Positions 47,036-57,195 of a stretch of DNA of 64,000 nucleotides are shown one piece after another (the first letter of the stretch is position 1; each line of letters begins with the position of its first letter). The DNA lies in NCBI GenBank assembly GCA_035464675.1, contig DATHSA010000054.1, forward strand, positions 9,779 to 73,778. Reading direction: 5' to 3'. The position numbers and the translations under genes are program-made. Under the pieces are notes generated by a model. It had not been told where the DNA came from. It did no database searches and worked only from the letters and a program-made list of their open reading frames with translations. The stretch comes from JAUYIV01 sp035464675 (GTDB lineage Bacteria > Actinomycetota > Acidimicrobiia > Spongiisociales > UBA11373).

Positions 47036-48148
47036 CTAGCCCGCGGACTCCGCCTGTTCTCGCCGCCACTGGAGGTAGGCGTCGACGAATCGGCCGATCT
47101 CGCCGTCGAGGACGCCGTTGACGTTGCCGATCTCCACGTCGGTCCTGAGGTCCTTGACCATCTGATACGGCTGGAGGACATACGATCGGATCTGCCGGCC
47201 CCAGGCCGCCTCGCCCTGCTCACCGCGGATCTCGTCCAGCTGCTCCTCACGATCCCGGCGGGCGCGCTCTGCGAGCCGGGCGGCAAGAAGGGTCATGGCG
47301 CGGTTCCGATTCTGCAGCTGGGAGCGCTCAGCCTGGCAGGCGACGACGATCCCGGTCGGGATGTGGGTGATCCTCACCGCGGAATCGGTCTTGTTGACAT
47401 GCTGCCCGCCTGCTCCCGAGGCCCGGAAGGTGTCGATCCGCAGCTCCTCCGGGTCGATGGCCACGTCCTCGATCTCGACCTCCGGTATGACATCGACCCC
47501 GGCAAAGGACGTGTGTCGTCGCGAGGCCGAGTCGAAGGGACTTATGCGAACGAGGCGGTGCACTCCACGCTCCCCCTCCAGGGTCCCGTAGGGACGATCA
47601 CCCCGGACCGTGATCGTCGCCGACCTGATCCCGGCCTCCTCGGCCTCCAGGTACTCGTCGACCTCGACCTCGAAGCCCTCGCGCTCCAGGAATCGCAGGT
47701 ACATGCGAAGCAGCATCTCCGCCCAATCGGAGGCATCGACCCCGCCGGCGCCGGCGTGGACGCTCAAGATCGCCGGGCTGTCGTCATACTCGCCGAAGTA
47801 CAACGCCTCGCGCTCCAGTTTCGACAGATCCTCGTCGATCCGGCCCAATTCGACGGCGACGTCGGATGCGGCACCGGCATCGGACTCCTCCTCGGAGAGC
47901 TCCAGAAGCACCTCGGCGTCGTCGATCGCGGCGGCCAGTGAGCCGACCCGGTCGATGATCCCTTCGTAGCGAGAGAGGGTTCGAGTCACCTCGAGGGCGT
48001 TGTCACGGTCGTCCCAGAGATGAGGGTCGGCCGACCGGTCTCTCAGGTCGTCGAGTGCGGCGCGCTTCGCTTCGACGTCAAAGGAACCTCCTGGCGTCGT
48101 CGAGGCGCGATTGGAGCGAGGCGATGAGGGCGCGGGGATCGTCGTGCA
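47036..48148 (-). CDS. prfB: Peptide chain release factor 2, with programmed +1 frameshift
   Basis: RF2 reads UGA/UAA. The tripeptide SPF (RISPFDSASRR) and the catalytic GGQ (ASGAGGQHVNKTD) are present. The N-terminus is in another frame: ATG 48148 encodes 23 codons to CTT TGA C, after which a +1 shift continues as DVEAKRAALDDL into the main frame. This gives about 369 residues. TAACCT 8 nt before the ATG fits a leaderless start. Confidence 0.93.
   Translation of the reverse strand, partial: CTTIPAPSSPRSNRASTTPGGSFDVEAKRAALDDLRDRSADPHLWDDRDNALEVTRTLSRYEGIIDRVGSLAAAIDDAEVLLELSEEESDAGAASDVAVELGRIDEDLSKLEREALYFGEYDDSPAILSVHAGAGGVDASDWAEMLLRMYLRFLEREGFEVEVDEYLEAEEAGIRSATITVRGDRPYGTLEGERGVHRLVRISPFDSASRRHTSFAGVDVIPEVEIEDVAIDPEELRIDTFRASGAGGQHVNKTDSAVRITHIPTGIVVACQAERSQLQNRNRAMTLLAARLAERARRDREEQLDEIRGEQGEAAWGRQIRSYVLQPYQMVKDLRTDVEIGNVNGVLDGEIGRFVDAYLQWRREQAESAG
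48076..48091 (-). promoter_or_regulatory. Programmed +1 frameshift signal in prfB
   Basis: AGGAGG (48086-48091), one codon TTC, then CTT TGA C (48076-48082): the same spacing as the E. coli RF2 signal. Low RF2 lets the ribosome slip on CTT past the TGA, which gives autoregulation. Confidence 0.9.
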
Positions 48149-48156
48149 TCGTCCGA

Positions 48157-48162
48157 GAGGTT
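48157..48162 (-). promoter_or_regulatory. -10 box TAACCT for prfB
   Basis: Ends 8 nt before the ATG at 48148; leaderless spacing. Confidence 0.5.
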
Positions 48163-48215
48163 AGGGCTGCGGAGGGTCGTTTCCCGTCACCCACTGCCCC
48201 CGCCGATCGAGGCGG

Positions 48216-48221
48216 TACCGT
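48216..48221 (+). promoter_or_regulatory. -10 box TACCGT for the FN3 lipoprotein
   Basis: Ends 8 nt before the ATG at 48230; leaderless spacing. Confidence 0.45.
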
Positions 48222-48229
48222 GGGGGTTC

Positions 48230-48733
48230 ATGAAGCGCTCGGTCCTGGTGCTGGTTCTCGTGGCGTCTGGCTGCGGTGAAGGCGGTGGCATTACGTCGAC
48301 GACGACCGAAGCCACCACCACGACGACCAACGTCGTGACAACTTCCACAACGACCGCCGAGCCGACCACGACGGTCGCACCTACGACCACGGCAGCCCCA
48401 GCCGCGACGACCGCTCCGACTACGACCGTTCCGTCAGGGCCATCGCAGGTGACCGGCCTGGCCGTGGGCCTGGGTGGAGGGAGCCTCGAGGTCGCCGTCA
48501 CCTGGGATCCGCACCCAGAGGCCGATCACTATCGCGTCTACTTCTCCGAGTTGCCGGGCGGTGAGAAGGAGTTCGTACGTACCGTCGAGCCGATCGAGAC
48601 GGTCGGCTCCCAGGTGGGCTTCATCGACTACCCGAGGAACCAGACCGAGGGCGAGACCTGCTATCAGGTGAGCGCCGTGAACGGCGAAGGAGTCGAAGGC
48701 CCGCTCTCGGTGGAGGCCTGCTTCTACGCGTGA
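48230..48733 (+). CDS. Lipoprotein with a fibronectin type III-like domain
   Basis: 167 residues. Signal peptide with lipobox VASGC (Cys15), a Thr-rich linker (about 20-70), then an FN3-like beta-sandwich: VTGLAVGLGGGSLEVAVTW, HYRVYFSELPGG, and CYQVSAVNGEGVEGPLS near the end. Surface-anchored; ligand unknown. A hairpin follows its stop directly. Confidence 0.78.
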   Translation: MKRSVLVLVLVASGCGEGGGITSTTTEATTTTTNVVTTSTTTAEPTTTVAPTTTAAPAATTAPTTTVPSGPSQVTGLAVGLGGGSLEVAVTWDPHPEADHYRVYFSELPGGEKEFVRTVEPIETVGSQVGFIDYPRNQTEGETCYQVSAVNGEGVEGPLSVEACFYA

Positions 48734-48735
48734 CG

Positions 48736-48752
48736 GGCGACCGCTGGTCGCC
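48736..48752 (+). terminator. Hairpin right after the FN3 lipoprotein stop
   Basis: GGCGACC/GGTCGCC, perfect 7-bp stem with 3-nt loop, 2 nt past the TGA. No T-tract. Confidence 0.5.
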
Positions 48753-48946
48753 TGCAGATCGCGGTGCGCCATCTGGCACGGGGCCGGCTGGAGGAGGCAG
48801 GCATCCCGCCCCTGAGACCTCCCGTCACGCGCCGAATGTGCCTCACCGGCCGGACCACACCGAACCCGCAGAGACAAGGAGCAGGAGTCCGGTGATGGTG
48901 GCAGCAGGGGCCCGTTGACTCATATGCAGTTCGCCGGTAACCGAAA

Positions 48947-48960
48947 GGGCGACGGGCGAC
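48947..48960. repeat. 7-bp tandem repeat, 2 copies (GGGCGAC)
   Basis: Two GGGCGAC units starting 3 nt past the secA stop codon. Confidence 0.5.
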
Positions 48961-48963
48961 CGA

Positions 48964-51591
<2,628 letters not shown>

Positions 51592-51600
51592 TGGATGCTC

Positions 51601-51606
51601 ATGTTA
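51601..51606 (-). promoter_or_regulatory. -10 box TAACAT for secA
   Basis: Ends 9 nt before the ATG at 51591. Confidence 0.4.
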
Positions 51607-51781
51607 GGGAGCGGCCGATCGTCTGAGGAGAGGGCCGCTCGCCACCTCCAACGCTCGATCCGCTCGCCCTCTTCCAGCAACAGAGCGATCCGTGATCCAG
51701 GACGGGTGACGGTAACCGGGCCGTGACGTCGTTCCGGGTGAAGACCATCGGCGGGCCCTCTCGAAGGATCCGGCGACTGCC

Positions 51782-52429
51782 TCAGAGTTCGATGAGCTGC
51801 TCGCGAATCGCGTAGAGGACGGCCTCGTTGCGGGAGTGAAGGCCCAATTTGTCGAGGATGTTGCGCACGTGATTCTTGACGGTGTTCTCACTGATGAACA
51901 GCACGTGACCGATCTCCTTCGACGTCAACCCCCTGGCCACGTGCTGAAGCACCTCGATCTCCCTGCCGGTGAGGACCGGGCGTCGCGGGGCCGTGAAGTC
52001 CTGATGGCGAAGAAGCTGGGAGAGCACGTCGAGCAGCTTGCCGGCCATGAGGCCGGAGAGGGCGGCTCCGCCGGCCGCGACCGAATGGAGGGAGGCCGCC
52101 AGCTCGCCGAAGGGCGCGTCCTTGATCAGGTACCCGCGCGCACCGACCTTGATGCACTCGAGGAGATCTTCCTCGGACTCGGAGCCGCTGAGCATGACGA
52201 CATGTGAATCGGGCGAAACGGCGCGAATCTTCTCGACCGCGTCCAGGCCGGAGACGCCCGGCATCAGGATGTCGAGCAGCACCAGCTCGGGTTGGAGCGA
52301 CTCGGCCGCGGTGATGGCCTCGTCGGCGTCGTCCGCCTCCCCCACCACATCGAAGCCCTCGCGCTCCAGCGCGGCCGCAAGGCCTGTGCGGAAGAGATCG
52401 ACGTCGTCTACGACGAGAACACTGGTCAC
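51782..52429 (-). CDS. NarL/FixJ-type response regulator
   Basis: 215 residues. Receiver domain (Asp8/Asp9, phosphoacceptor Asp53, LIKDAP lysine) followed by a LuxR-type HTH (LTGREIEVLQHVARGLTSKEI, then ISENTVKNHVRNIL). Start is GTG 52429, overlapping the hpf stop as GTGA, so it is made with the hibernation factor. No kinase lies nearby. A starvation- or stress-linked role is inferred from the coupling. Confidence 0.92.
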   Translation of the reverse strand: MTSVLVVDDVDLFRTGLAAALEREGFDVVGEADDADEAITAAESLQPELVLLDILMPGVSGLDAVEKIRAVSPDSHVVMLSGSESEEDLLECIKVGARGYLIKDAPFGELAASLHSVAAGGAALSGLMAGKLLDVLSQLLRHQDFTAPRRPVLTGREIEVLQHVARGLTSKEIGHVLFISENTVKNHVRNILDKLGLHSRNEAVLYAIREQLIEL

Positions 52430-52980
52430 TCTGGCTCGATCAGCCCGAGCGATCCCCCACGCCGTCGATATAGGACCCCATACCGGTCCGTATCGGCGTT
52501 GAGGAACAGATAGAAGCTGTGTCCGAGCAATTCCATCTGAAGGGCTGCCTCCTCGGGAGTCATCGGCTTGACCGAGAAACGCTTGACACGGTCGATCCGA
52601 AGCTCGTTGTCGTCTTCGCTCTGTTCTTCGACGCTCAGTCCGCCGTCATTGAGCCGTTTCTCCCCACGCTGCCGATGGAGGGTGATGATCCGCTCCTTGA
52701 GCCGGCGCAGCCTCCGCTCGAACTTGTCGATGGCTCCGTCGAGCGCGGCGCGCTCGTCGAACGCCGCAGACTCGACCCTCACCATCTGTCCGGCGACCTT
52801 GGAGGTGATCTCCACGCGGTATTTCTCCTCCGAGATCCGGGGGTTGTGTTCCGCCGAGAATTCGACGTCGACGAACTCGCCGTCGTCGAAGACCCTGGTG
52901 GCGTGATCGACCTTGCTGGAGGCCAGATCATGCAGCTCTTCGGTGAGAGACATGTGGGTTGCGTGGACGCGGATATCCAC
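52426..52980 (-). CDS. hpf: Ribosome hibernation-promoting factor (long form)
   Basis: 184 residues. N-terminal S30AE domain (about 1-100, MDIRVHATHMSLTEELHDLA start) and C-terminal dimerisation domain (about 125-184, RVKRFSVKPMTPEEAALQMELLGHSFYLF), the long form that forms 100S dimers alone. Start is GTG 52980 with AAAGGAG upstream. Coupled to the NarL-type regulator. Confidence 0.95.
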   Translation of the reverse strand: MDIRVHATHMSLTEELHDLASSKVDHATRVFDDGEFVDVEFSAEHNPRISEEKYRVEITSKVAGQMVRVESAAFDERAALDGAIDKFERRLRRLKERIITLHRQRGEKRLNDGGLSVEEQSEDDNELRIDRVKRFSVKPMTPEEAALQMELLGHSFYLFLNADTDRYGVLYRRRGGSLGLIEPE

Positions 52981-53160
52981 AGAGTGCTCCTTTCAGGGCA
53001 GGGTCCAGCTCCGAGTCGAGGGGACGACATGGTGGGCCGAGGGAAGGCGGACGACCGCCAGTGCCCTTCTGCGGGGCCGTCTGTGGGGCACCCAGGCCTT
53101 CAGGGCTTCTCGCTCTCCCTCGGCGCGTGACCCAATGGTACCGGACCCCCGGCCGGGCGA

Positions 53161-53724
53161 TCAGGGCCGAACTGCAGTGCCCCGGAGCGCCGAGGTCGCC
53201 GTGACCGCGTGACATGCAGTGGCGACCCTCGCTGCGGCGCAGAGCGTGGTGCCGGTGGTCACGACGTCGTCGACAAGGATGGCGCCTTCCCCGGGATGCC
53301 GGGTCAGGGTGAATCTCGGGATGCCGCGGCGCCCCCCGGCCTGGCCGGCGCGTCGTGCCACCCAGAATGCAGGCCGCAGCGCATGAACAACCGGCAGGCC
53401 GGTGAGCCGGGCAACGATCGCCGTCACCGCAACGCCGGAGTCCACGCCGTAGCGCCACCGGCGCGCGACGACGCGAGGCACCGGAACCAGGCACTGCGCA
53501 TGGCCGGGCAGGATCTGCGCCATCGCTCGGGCGAGGGGACCTGCTGCCGCCTCGAGCGCCTCGTACTTGAGGCGGTGAACCAGGCGCCTCGCCGCCCCTT
53601 CGTGAACGAACGCCGCGCGAACCAGGACGCTCCCGAGGTGCTGCTCAGGGGCGGGTGACAGGGTGCCGGCGCAGCGGGTGCAGAGATCGTCGCGGGCGGC
53701 GTCGGCGCAGGAGAGGCAGAGCAT
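53161..53724 (-). CDS. ComF-family phosphoribosyltransferase-like protein
   Basis: 187 residues. A zinc finger (CLSCADAARDDLCTRC) at the start, then the PRTase domain with YEALEAAAGPLARAMA and the PRPP loop ILVDDVVTTGTTL. ComF takes part in DNA uptake in competent species and is widespread elsewhere. The ATG at 53724 places the zinc finger at the N-terminus as in the family. A longer in-frame ORF overlaps the divergent FtsH-like gene and is not conserved. Confidence 0.88.
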   Translation of the reverse strand: MLCLSCADAARDDLCTRCAGTLSPAPEQHLGSVLVRAAFVHEGAARRLVHRLKYEALEAAAGPLARAMAQILPGHAQCLVPVPRVVARRWRYGVDSGVAVTAIVARLTGLPVVHALRPAFWVARRAGQAGGRRGIPRFTLTRHPGEGAILVDDVVTTGTTLCAAARVATACHAVTATSALRGTAVRP

Positions 53725-53881
53725 CCGAGCGAAGTCTCTCTCGGCACTGTGACACGCCCGGCGACCCACGGAACCGCCGGAGGGACTAGCGCGTTGCCCG
53801 TCTCCGCAAATGGACACTACTCGCGGTTGAGTGACCACTCTCTGTGACCTACAGTTACCCCAGCAGGGCAAAGGGGAACTC

Positions 53882-55651
53882 ATGCCGTTCGATGTCGAAG
53901 TGAGCCGTGAGCGTCGTCGGCAGCGGCGGCTCCGGAGGCTCGCCTGGTTCCTGGCTCCCATCGTCGCCTGGCTGTGGCTCCGCATCGCCGCAGGAAACCC
54001 GGTGTCGCCCGGCTGGCCCGACCTCGGCCCCGACGCCGCCACGTGGCTTCCGGGATTCTTCGTGATCCTCCTCCTCGTGCTTCTGATCCTCGGCCCGATG
54101 CTCGGGAATGGCCGCTCCCCCGAGGTCGTCTACCTGCCCGAGCAGATCGACGTCTCATTCGACTCGGTCAAGGGCCTCGGGCCTGTGCTCGTCGAGGTGC
54201 GCCACACCCTGGAGGTCTTCCTCAACCATCAGCGGTTCCGCGAGGAGATGGGGGGCGCCCCACGCCGCGGGGTCCTCTTCGAAGGGCCGCCGGGAACCGG
54301 CAAGACGCACACTGCCAAGGCGATGGCCAAGGAGGCCGGCGTGCCCTTCCTGTTCGTCTCATCCACGGCTTTCCAGAGCATGTGGTACGGCGCCACGGCG
54401 CGGAAGATCAGATCCTTCTTCCGGAATCTGCGAAAGGTGGCCCGCGCCGAGGGAGGCGCCATCGGATTCATCGAGGAGTTCGATGCGATCGGCGCCACGC
54501 GGGGTGGCATGGATCGCTTCGCCGCGACCCGCATCGAGCGCTCCGCCATCTCCGAGGGCACCGGCGGGGTCGTCAACGAGCTGCTCACACAGATGCAGAG
54601 CTTCGACGATCCGCCCCGGTCCATCCGGCTGTCGAACTGGTGGCGGCGTCTCATCAACCGTTTCCTGCCCCCGACCGTGCAGATCAAGCTGCGCTCGGCT
54701 CCCTTCGCCAACGTCCTGCTGATAGGGGCGACGAACCGTGCCGACGCTCTCGACCCCGCCCTGCTCCGCCCGGGCCGATTCGATCGCATCCTCCACTTCG
54801 GCCTGCCCGCCCGCAGGGATCGTCGCGAGCTCATCGATCTCTTCCTCGAGAGAAGGGCGCACGACGAGACGGTCGACGACGTCGCCCGCGACGACCTCGC
54901 GGCGTCGACTATCGGATACACGCCTGCCTCGCTGGAGAGGCTGTTCGACGAGGCGCTGCTGTTCGCTCTGCGCGACGAGCGACTCCGCCTCGGGGCCGAG
55001 GATCTGCGCCGGGCGCGCATGGACATCGAGATCGGCCTGGCCGAGCCCACGGAGTACACCCCGGAGGAACGGGAGACCATCGCCGTGCACGAGTCGGGCC
55101 ATGCCGTCGTCGCCCATCTCGTTGGGAGGGGACGGAAGCTCGACGTGCTGTCGATCGTGAAGCGGAGAGACGCCCTCGGCCTTCTCGCCCACAGCGAAAC
55201 CGAAGAGCGTTACACGCGACGCCGGACCGAGTCGCTGGCGTTGATCCAGATCGCGCTCGGAGGGATGGTCGCCGAGGAGCTCTTCTACGGGGAGTCGGGC
55301 ACCGGTCCGGCTGCGGATCTTGCCACTGCCACGAAGATGGCCGCCGAGATGATCGGCGCAATGGGATTGGGTGGTTCGCTCGTCTCGCTCCTGGCGGCCG
55401 ACCCGGGACTCGTCGGTGGCGACCTCACCGCCCGGGTGCTGGCCGACGACCGTGCCCGCACCGCGGTCGAGGAGCTTCTCGACGAGCAGAAGGCGGTGGT
55501 GACCGCACTGCTCCGTGACAACCGCCGCCTCATCGAGGCCCTCCGCGACGCCCTACTCGAACGCAACGAGCTGGTCTCCCGAGAGATCACCGAGGTGATC
55601 GAGGCCGCGAAGGAGCGCTCCGGCGCGGTGCTCGATCTGACGGACGCCTAG
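53882..55651 (+). CDS. Divergent membrane-bound FtsH-like AAA+ metalloprotease
   Basis: 589 residues. Two N-terminal membrane helices (about 18-38 and 56-76) with a short loop, an AAA domain (Walker A GPPGTGKT about residue 135; Walker B reads FIEEFD, not the usual FIDEID; second region of homology ATNRADALDPALLRPGRFDR), and a peptidase domain with zinc motif HESGH at residues 403-407 and the third-ligand region AADLATAT. The pore motif is MWYG instead of F-V-G. An insertion with SNWWRRLINRFLPP lies before the SRH. AAGGGGAA precedes the ATG. Probably a second FtsH paralogue with altered ATP hydrolysis. Confidence 0.82.
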   Translation: MPFDVEVSRERRRQRRLRRLAWFLAPIVAWLWLRIAAGNPVSPGWPDLGPDAATWLPGFFVILLLVLLILGPMLGNGRSPEVVYLPEQIDVSFDSVKGLGPVLVEVRHTLEVFLNHQRFREEMGGAPRRGVLFEGPPGTGKTHTAKAMAKEAGVPFLFVSSTAFQSMWYGATARKIRSFFRNLRKVARAEGGAIGFIEEFDAIGATRGGMDRFAATRIERSAISEGTGGVVNELLTQMQSFDDPPRSIRLSNWWRRLINRFLPPTVQIKLRSAPFANVLLIGATNRADALDPALLRPGRFDRILHFGLPARRDRRELIDLFLERRAHDETVDDVARDDLAASTIGYTPASLERLFDEALLFALRDERLRLGAEDLRRARMDIEIGLAEPTEYTPEERETIAVHESGHAVVAHLVGRGRKLDVLSIVKRRDALGLLAHSETEERYTRRRTESLALIQIALGGMVAEELFYGESGTGPAADLATATKMAAEMIGAMGLGGSLVSLLAADPGLVGGDLTARVLADDRARTAVEELLDEQKAVVTALLRDNRRLIEALRDALLERNELVSREITEVIEAAKERSGAVLDLTDA

Positions 55652-55656
55652 GAACC

Positions 55657-55687
55657 GTTCCCCGTTGCCGGTTACCCGTTACCCGTG
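55657..55687. repeat. 7-bp tandem repeat array (GTTACCC family, about 4.4 copies)
   Basis: GTTCCCC, GTTGCCG, GTTACCC, GTTACCC, GTG, starting 5 nt after the FtsH-like stop. Confidence 0.8.
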
Positions 55688-55709
55688 CGTCCGATCGCGT
55701 CCGGAGATC

Positions 55710-55723
55710 GGGGAACGGGGAAC
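55710..55723. repeat. 7-bp tandem repeat, 2 copies (GGGGAAC), inverted partner of 55657
   Basis: GGGGAAC twice, complementary to the GTTCCCC end of the array at 55657, between two convergent genes. Confidence 0.65.
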
Positions 55724-55724
55724 G

Positions 55725-55741
55725 GCGGGCCGAAGGCCCGC
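55725..55741 (-). terminator. Hairpin at the ahcY stop codon
   Basis: GCGGGCC/GGCCCGC perfect 7-bp stem with a 3-nt loop; its first base is the T of the TAG stop. No T-tract. Confidence 0.55.
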
Positions 55742-56988
55742 TACGTCCCGATCTCCCACGACGCCAGGTATTGCTCCTGCTCGTCGGTGAGGCGCTCCAG
55801 CGAGCCCCCGAGACGCTCCAGAGCGATCGTCGCCACCTCCGCATCGAGATGATCAGGCAGGCGATAGACCCGGTTGTCGAGGCTGTCGCCTTCCTTCACC
55901 AGCCATTCGGCAGCGAGCGCCTGGTTGCCGAATGACATGTCCATCACCTCGGCAGGATGCCCCTCGGCAGCACCGAGGTTGACCAGTCGGCCCTCGGCCA
56001 CGACGTGGATCCGGCGCCCGTCCGGCATGGTCCACTCGTCCAGTTCATGGCGGATCCGCCGGGGCCCGGTTGCCCGCCTCTCGAGCTCGCGGAGATCGAT
56101 CTCGACGTCGAAATGTCCGGCATTGGCGAGGACGACGCCGTCCTTCATCACGTCGAAGTGCCGATCGCGCAGCACGTGGCGGTTACCGGTGACCGTGATG
56201 AACACGTCTCCGATGCGGGCAGCCTCGTCGGCGGTCGCGACGGTGTATCCCTCCATCACAGCGGCGAGTGCCCGCACCGGATCGACCTCGACCACCACCA
56301 CCCTCGCCCCGAAGCCGTCGGCCCGCGAGGCGACACCGGCGCCGCAGTCGCCAAAGCCGACGACGACGACGGTCTTGCCTGCGATCAGCAGGTTGGTGGC
56401 CCGGATCACCCCGTCGAGCGCCGACTGGCCGGTGCCGTGCCGGTTGTCGAACAGGTGCTTGGTCGCCGAGTCGTTGACGGCGACCACGGGGAAGCGCAGC
56501 ACGCCCTGCTGTTCCATGGCCCTCAGCCGAATCACGCCGGTCGTGGTCTCCTCGGTCGAACCGATCGGGACCTGGCTGGGCCGCTCCTTGAGGAGGGTCG
56601 TGACGAGATCGGCGCCATCGTCCATCGTGATCTCGGGCTGGCGGTCCAGGACCGCGCGTATATGGGCGTAATAGGAGTCGGCGTCCTCGCCCCGGATGGC
56701 GAAGACGGGGATTCCCGACGCCACCAGGGCCGCTGCCACATCGTCCTGCGTGGAGAGGGGATTCGAGGCACACAGGGCGACATCGGCGCCGCCGGCGCGG
56801 AGCGTCTCCATGAGGTTTGCGGTCTCGGCCGTCACATGGAGGCAGGCTGCGATGCCGACTCCGGCGAGCGGAGTCTCCTTCTCGAAGCGCTCCCTGATCG
56901 AGGCGAGGACCGGCATGCGGCGCCGCGCCCACTCGATACGCAAGGCGCCGCCGTCGGCAAGCGAGGAATCGGCGATGTCGTAGTCCAT
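55741..56988 (-). CDS. ahcY: Adenosylhomocysteinase
   Basis: Splits S-adenosylhomocysteine to adenosine and homocysteine. 415 residues, the shorter type lacking the ~40-residue insertion of many bacterial forms. SSLADGGALRIEWARRRMPVL start, catalytic-domain motifs CASNPLSTQDDVAAAL and PVVAVNDSATKHLFDN, and the NAD fold VVVGFGDCGAGVA. The C-terminus reads YLASWEIGT, not the usual YRY. TAACCT lies 7 nt before the ATG at 56988. Confidence 0.93.
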   Translation of the reverse strand: MDYDIADSSLADGGALRIEWARRRMPVLASIRERFEKETPLAGVGIAACLHVTAETANLMETLRAGGADVALCASNPLSTQDDVAAALVASGIPVFAIRGEDADSYYAHIRAVLDRQPEITMDDGADLVTTLLKERPSQVPIGSTEETTTGVIRLRAMEQQGVLRFPVVAVNDSATKHLFDNRHGTGQSALDGVIRATNLLIAGKTVVVVGFGDCGAGVASRADGFGARVVVVEVDPVRALAAVMEGYTVATADEAARIGDVFITVTGNRHVLRDRHFDVMKDGVVLANAGHFDVEIDLRELERRATGPRRIRHELDEWTMPDGRRIHVVAEGRLVNLGAAEGHPAEVMDMSFGNQALAAEWLVKEGDSLDNRVYRLPDHLDAEVATIALERLGGSLERLTDEQEQYLASWEIGT

Positions 56989-56995
56989 GGGGTGG

Positions 56996-57001
56996 AGGTT
57001 A
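56996..57001 (-). promoter_or_regulatory. -10 box TAACCT for ahcY
   Basis: Ends 7 nt before the ATG at 56988; leaderless spacing. Confidence 0.5.
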
Positions 57002-57029
57002 CCGGTGCCCCGACCCGGCCCGGCAGCCG

Positions 57030-57050
57030 CAACTCGCAATACGCAATACG
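57030..57050. repeat. 7-bp tandem repeat array (CAATACG, 3 copies)
   Basis: CAACTCG, CAATACG, CAATACG, upstream of ahcY. Confidence 0.7.
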
Positions 57051-57093
57051 ACAGAGCGCGTCAACTGTCCCGCCACGATCGGTCATATTGCGT

Positions 57094-57113
57094 ATCGCGC
57101 CGAGCGGCGCGAT
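57094..57113. repeat. Perfect inverted repeat (8-bp stem, 4-nt loop)
   Basis: ATCGCGCC and GGCGCGAT around GAGC, in the pgi/pmi to ahcY interval. Confidence 0.6.
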
Positions 57114-57134
57114 CACGCCACTAGCGATGCCCTG

Positions 57135-57151
57135 CGGGCCGCGTCGGCCCG
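57135..57151. repeat. Perfect inverted repeat (7-bp stem, 3-nt loop)
   Basis: CGGGCCG and CGGCCCG around CGT, in the same interval. Confidence 0.6.
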
Positions 57152-57174
57152 AGCCGCGGGACTTGCGTATCGCG

Positions 57175-57195
57175 GGGGCCGCCCGAGGCGGCCCC
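57175..57195 (-). terminator. Hairpin at the pgi/pmi stop codon
   Basis: GGGGCCGCC/GGCGGCCCC, perfect 9-bp stem with a 3-nt loop. It includes the last base of the stop triplet's first position. Likely terminator, no T-tract. Confidence 0.6.

Noticed and set aside
45806..47941. Long plus-strand open frame of 711 codons
   Set aside because: Antisense to ftsX, ftsE and prfB; composition is typical of shadow frames.
56989..57194. SAH riboswitch upstream of ahcY
   Set aside because: The spacing leaves essentially no 5' leader (-10 box 7 nt from the ATG), and the hairpins lie upstream of the promoter.
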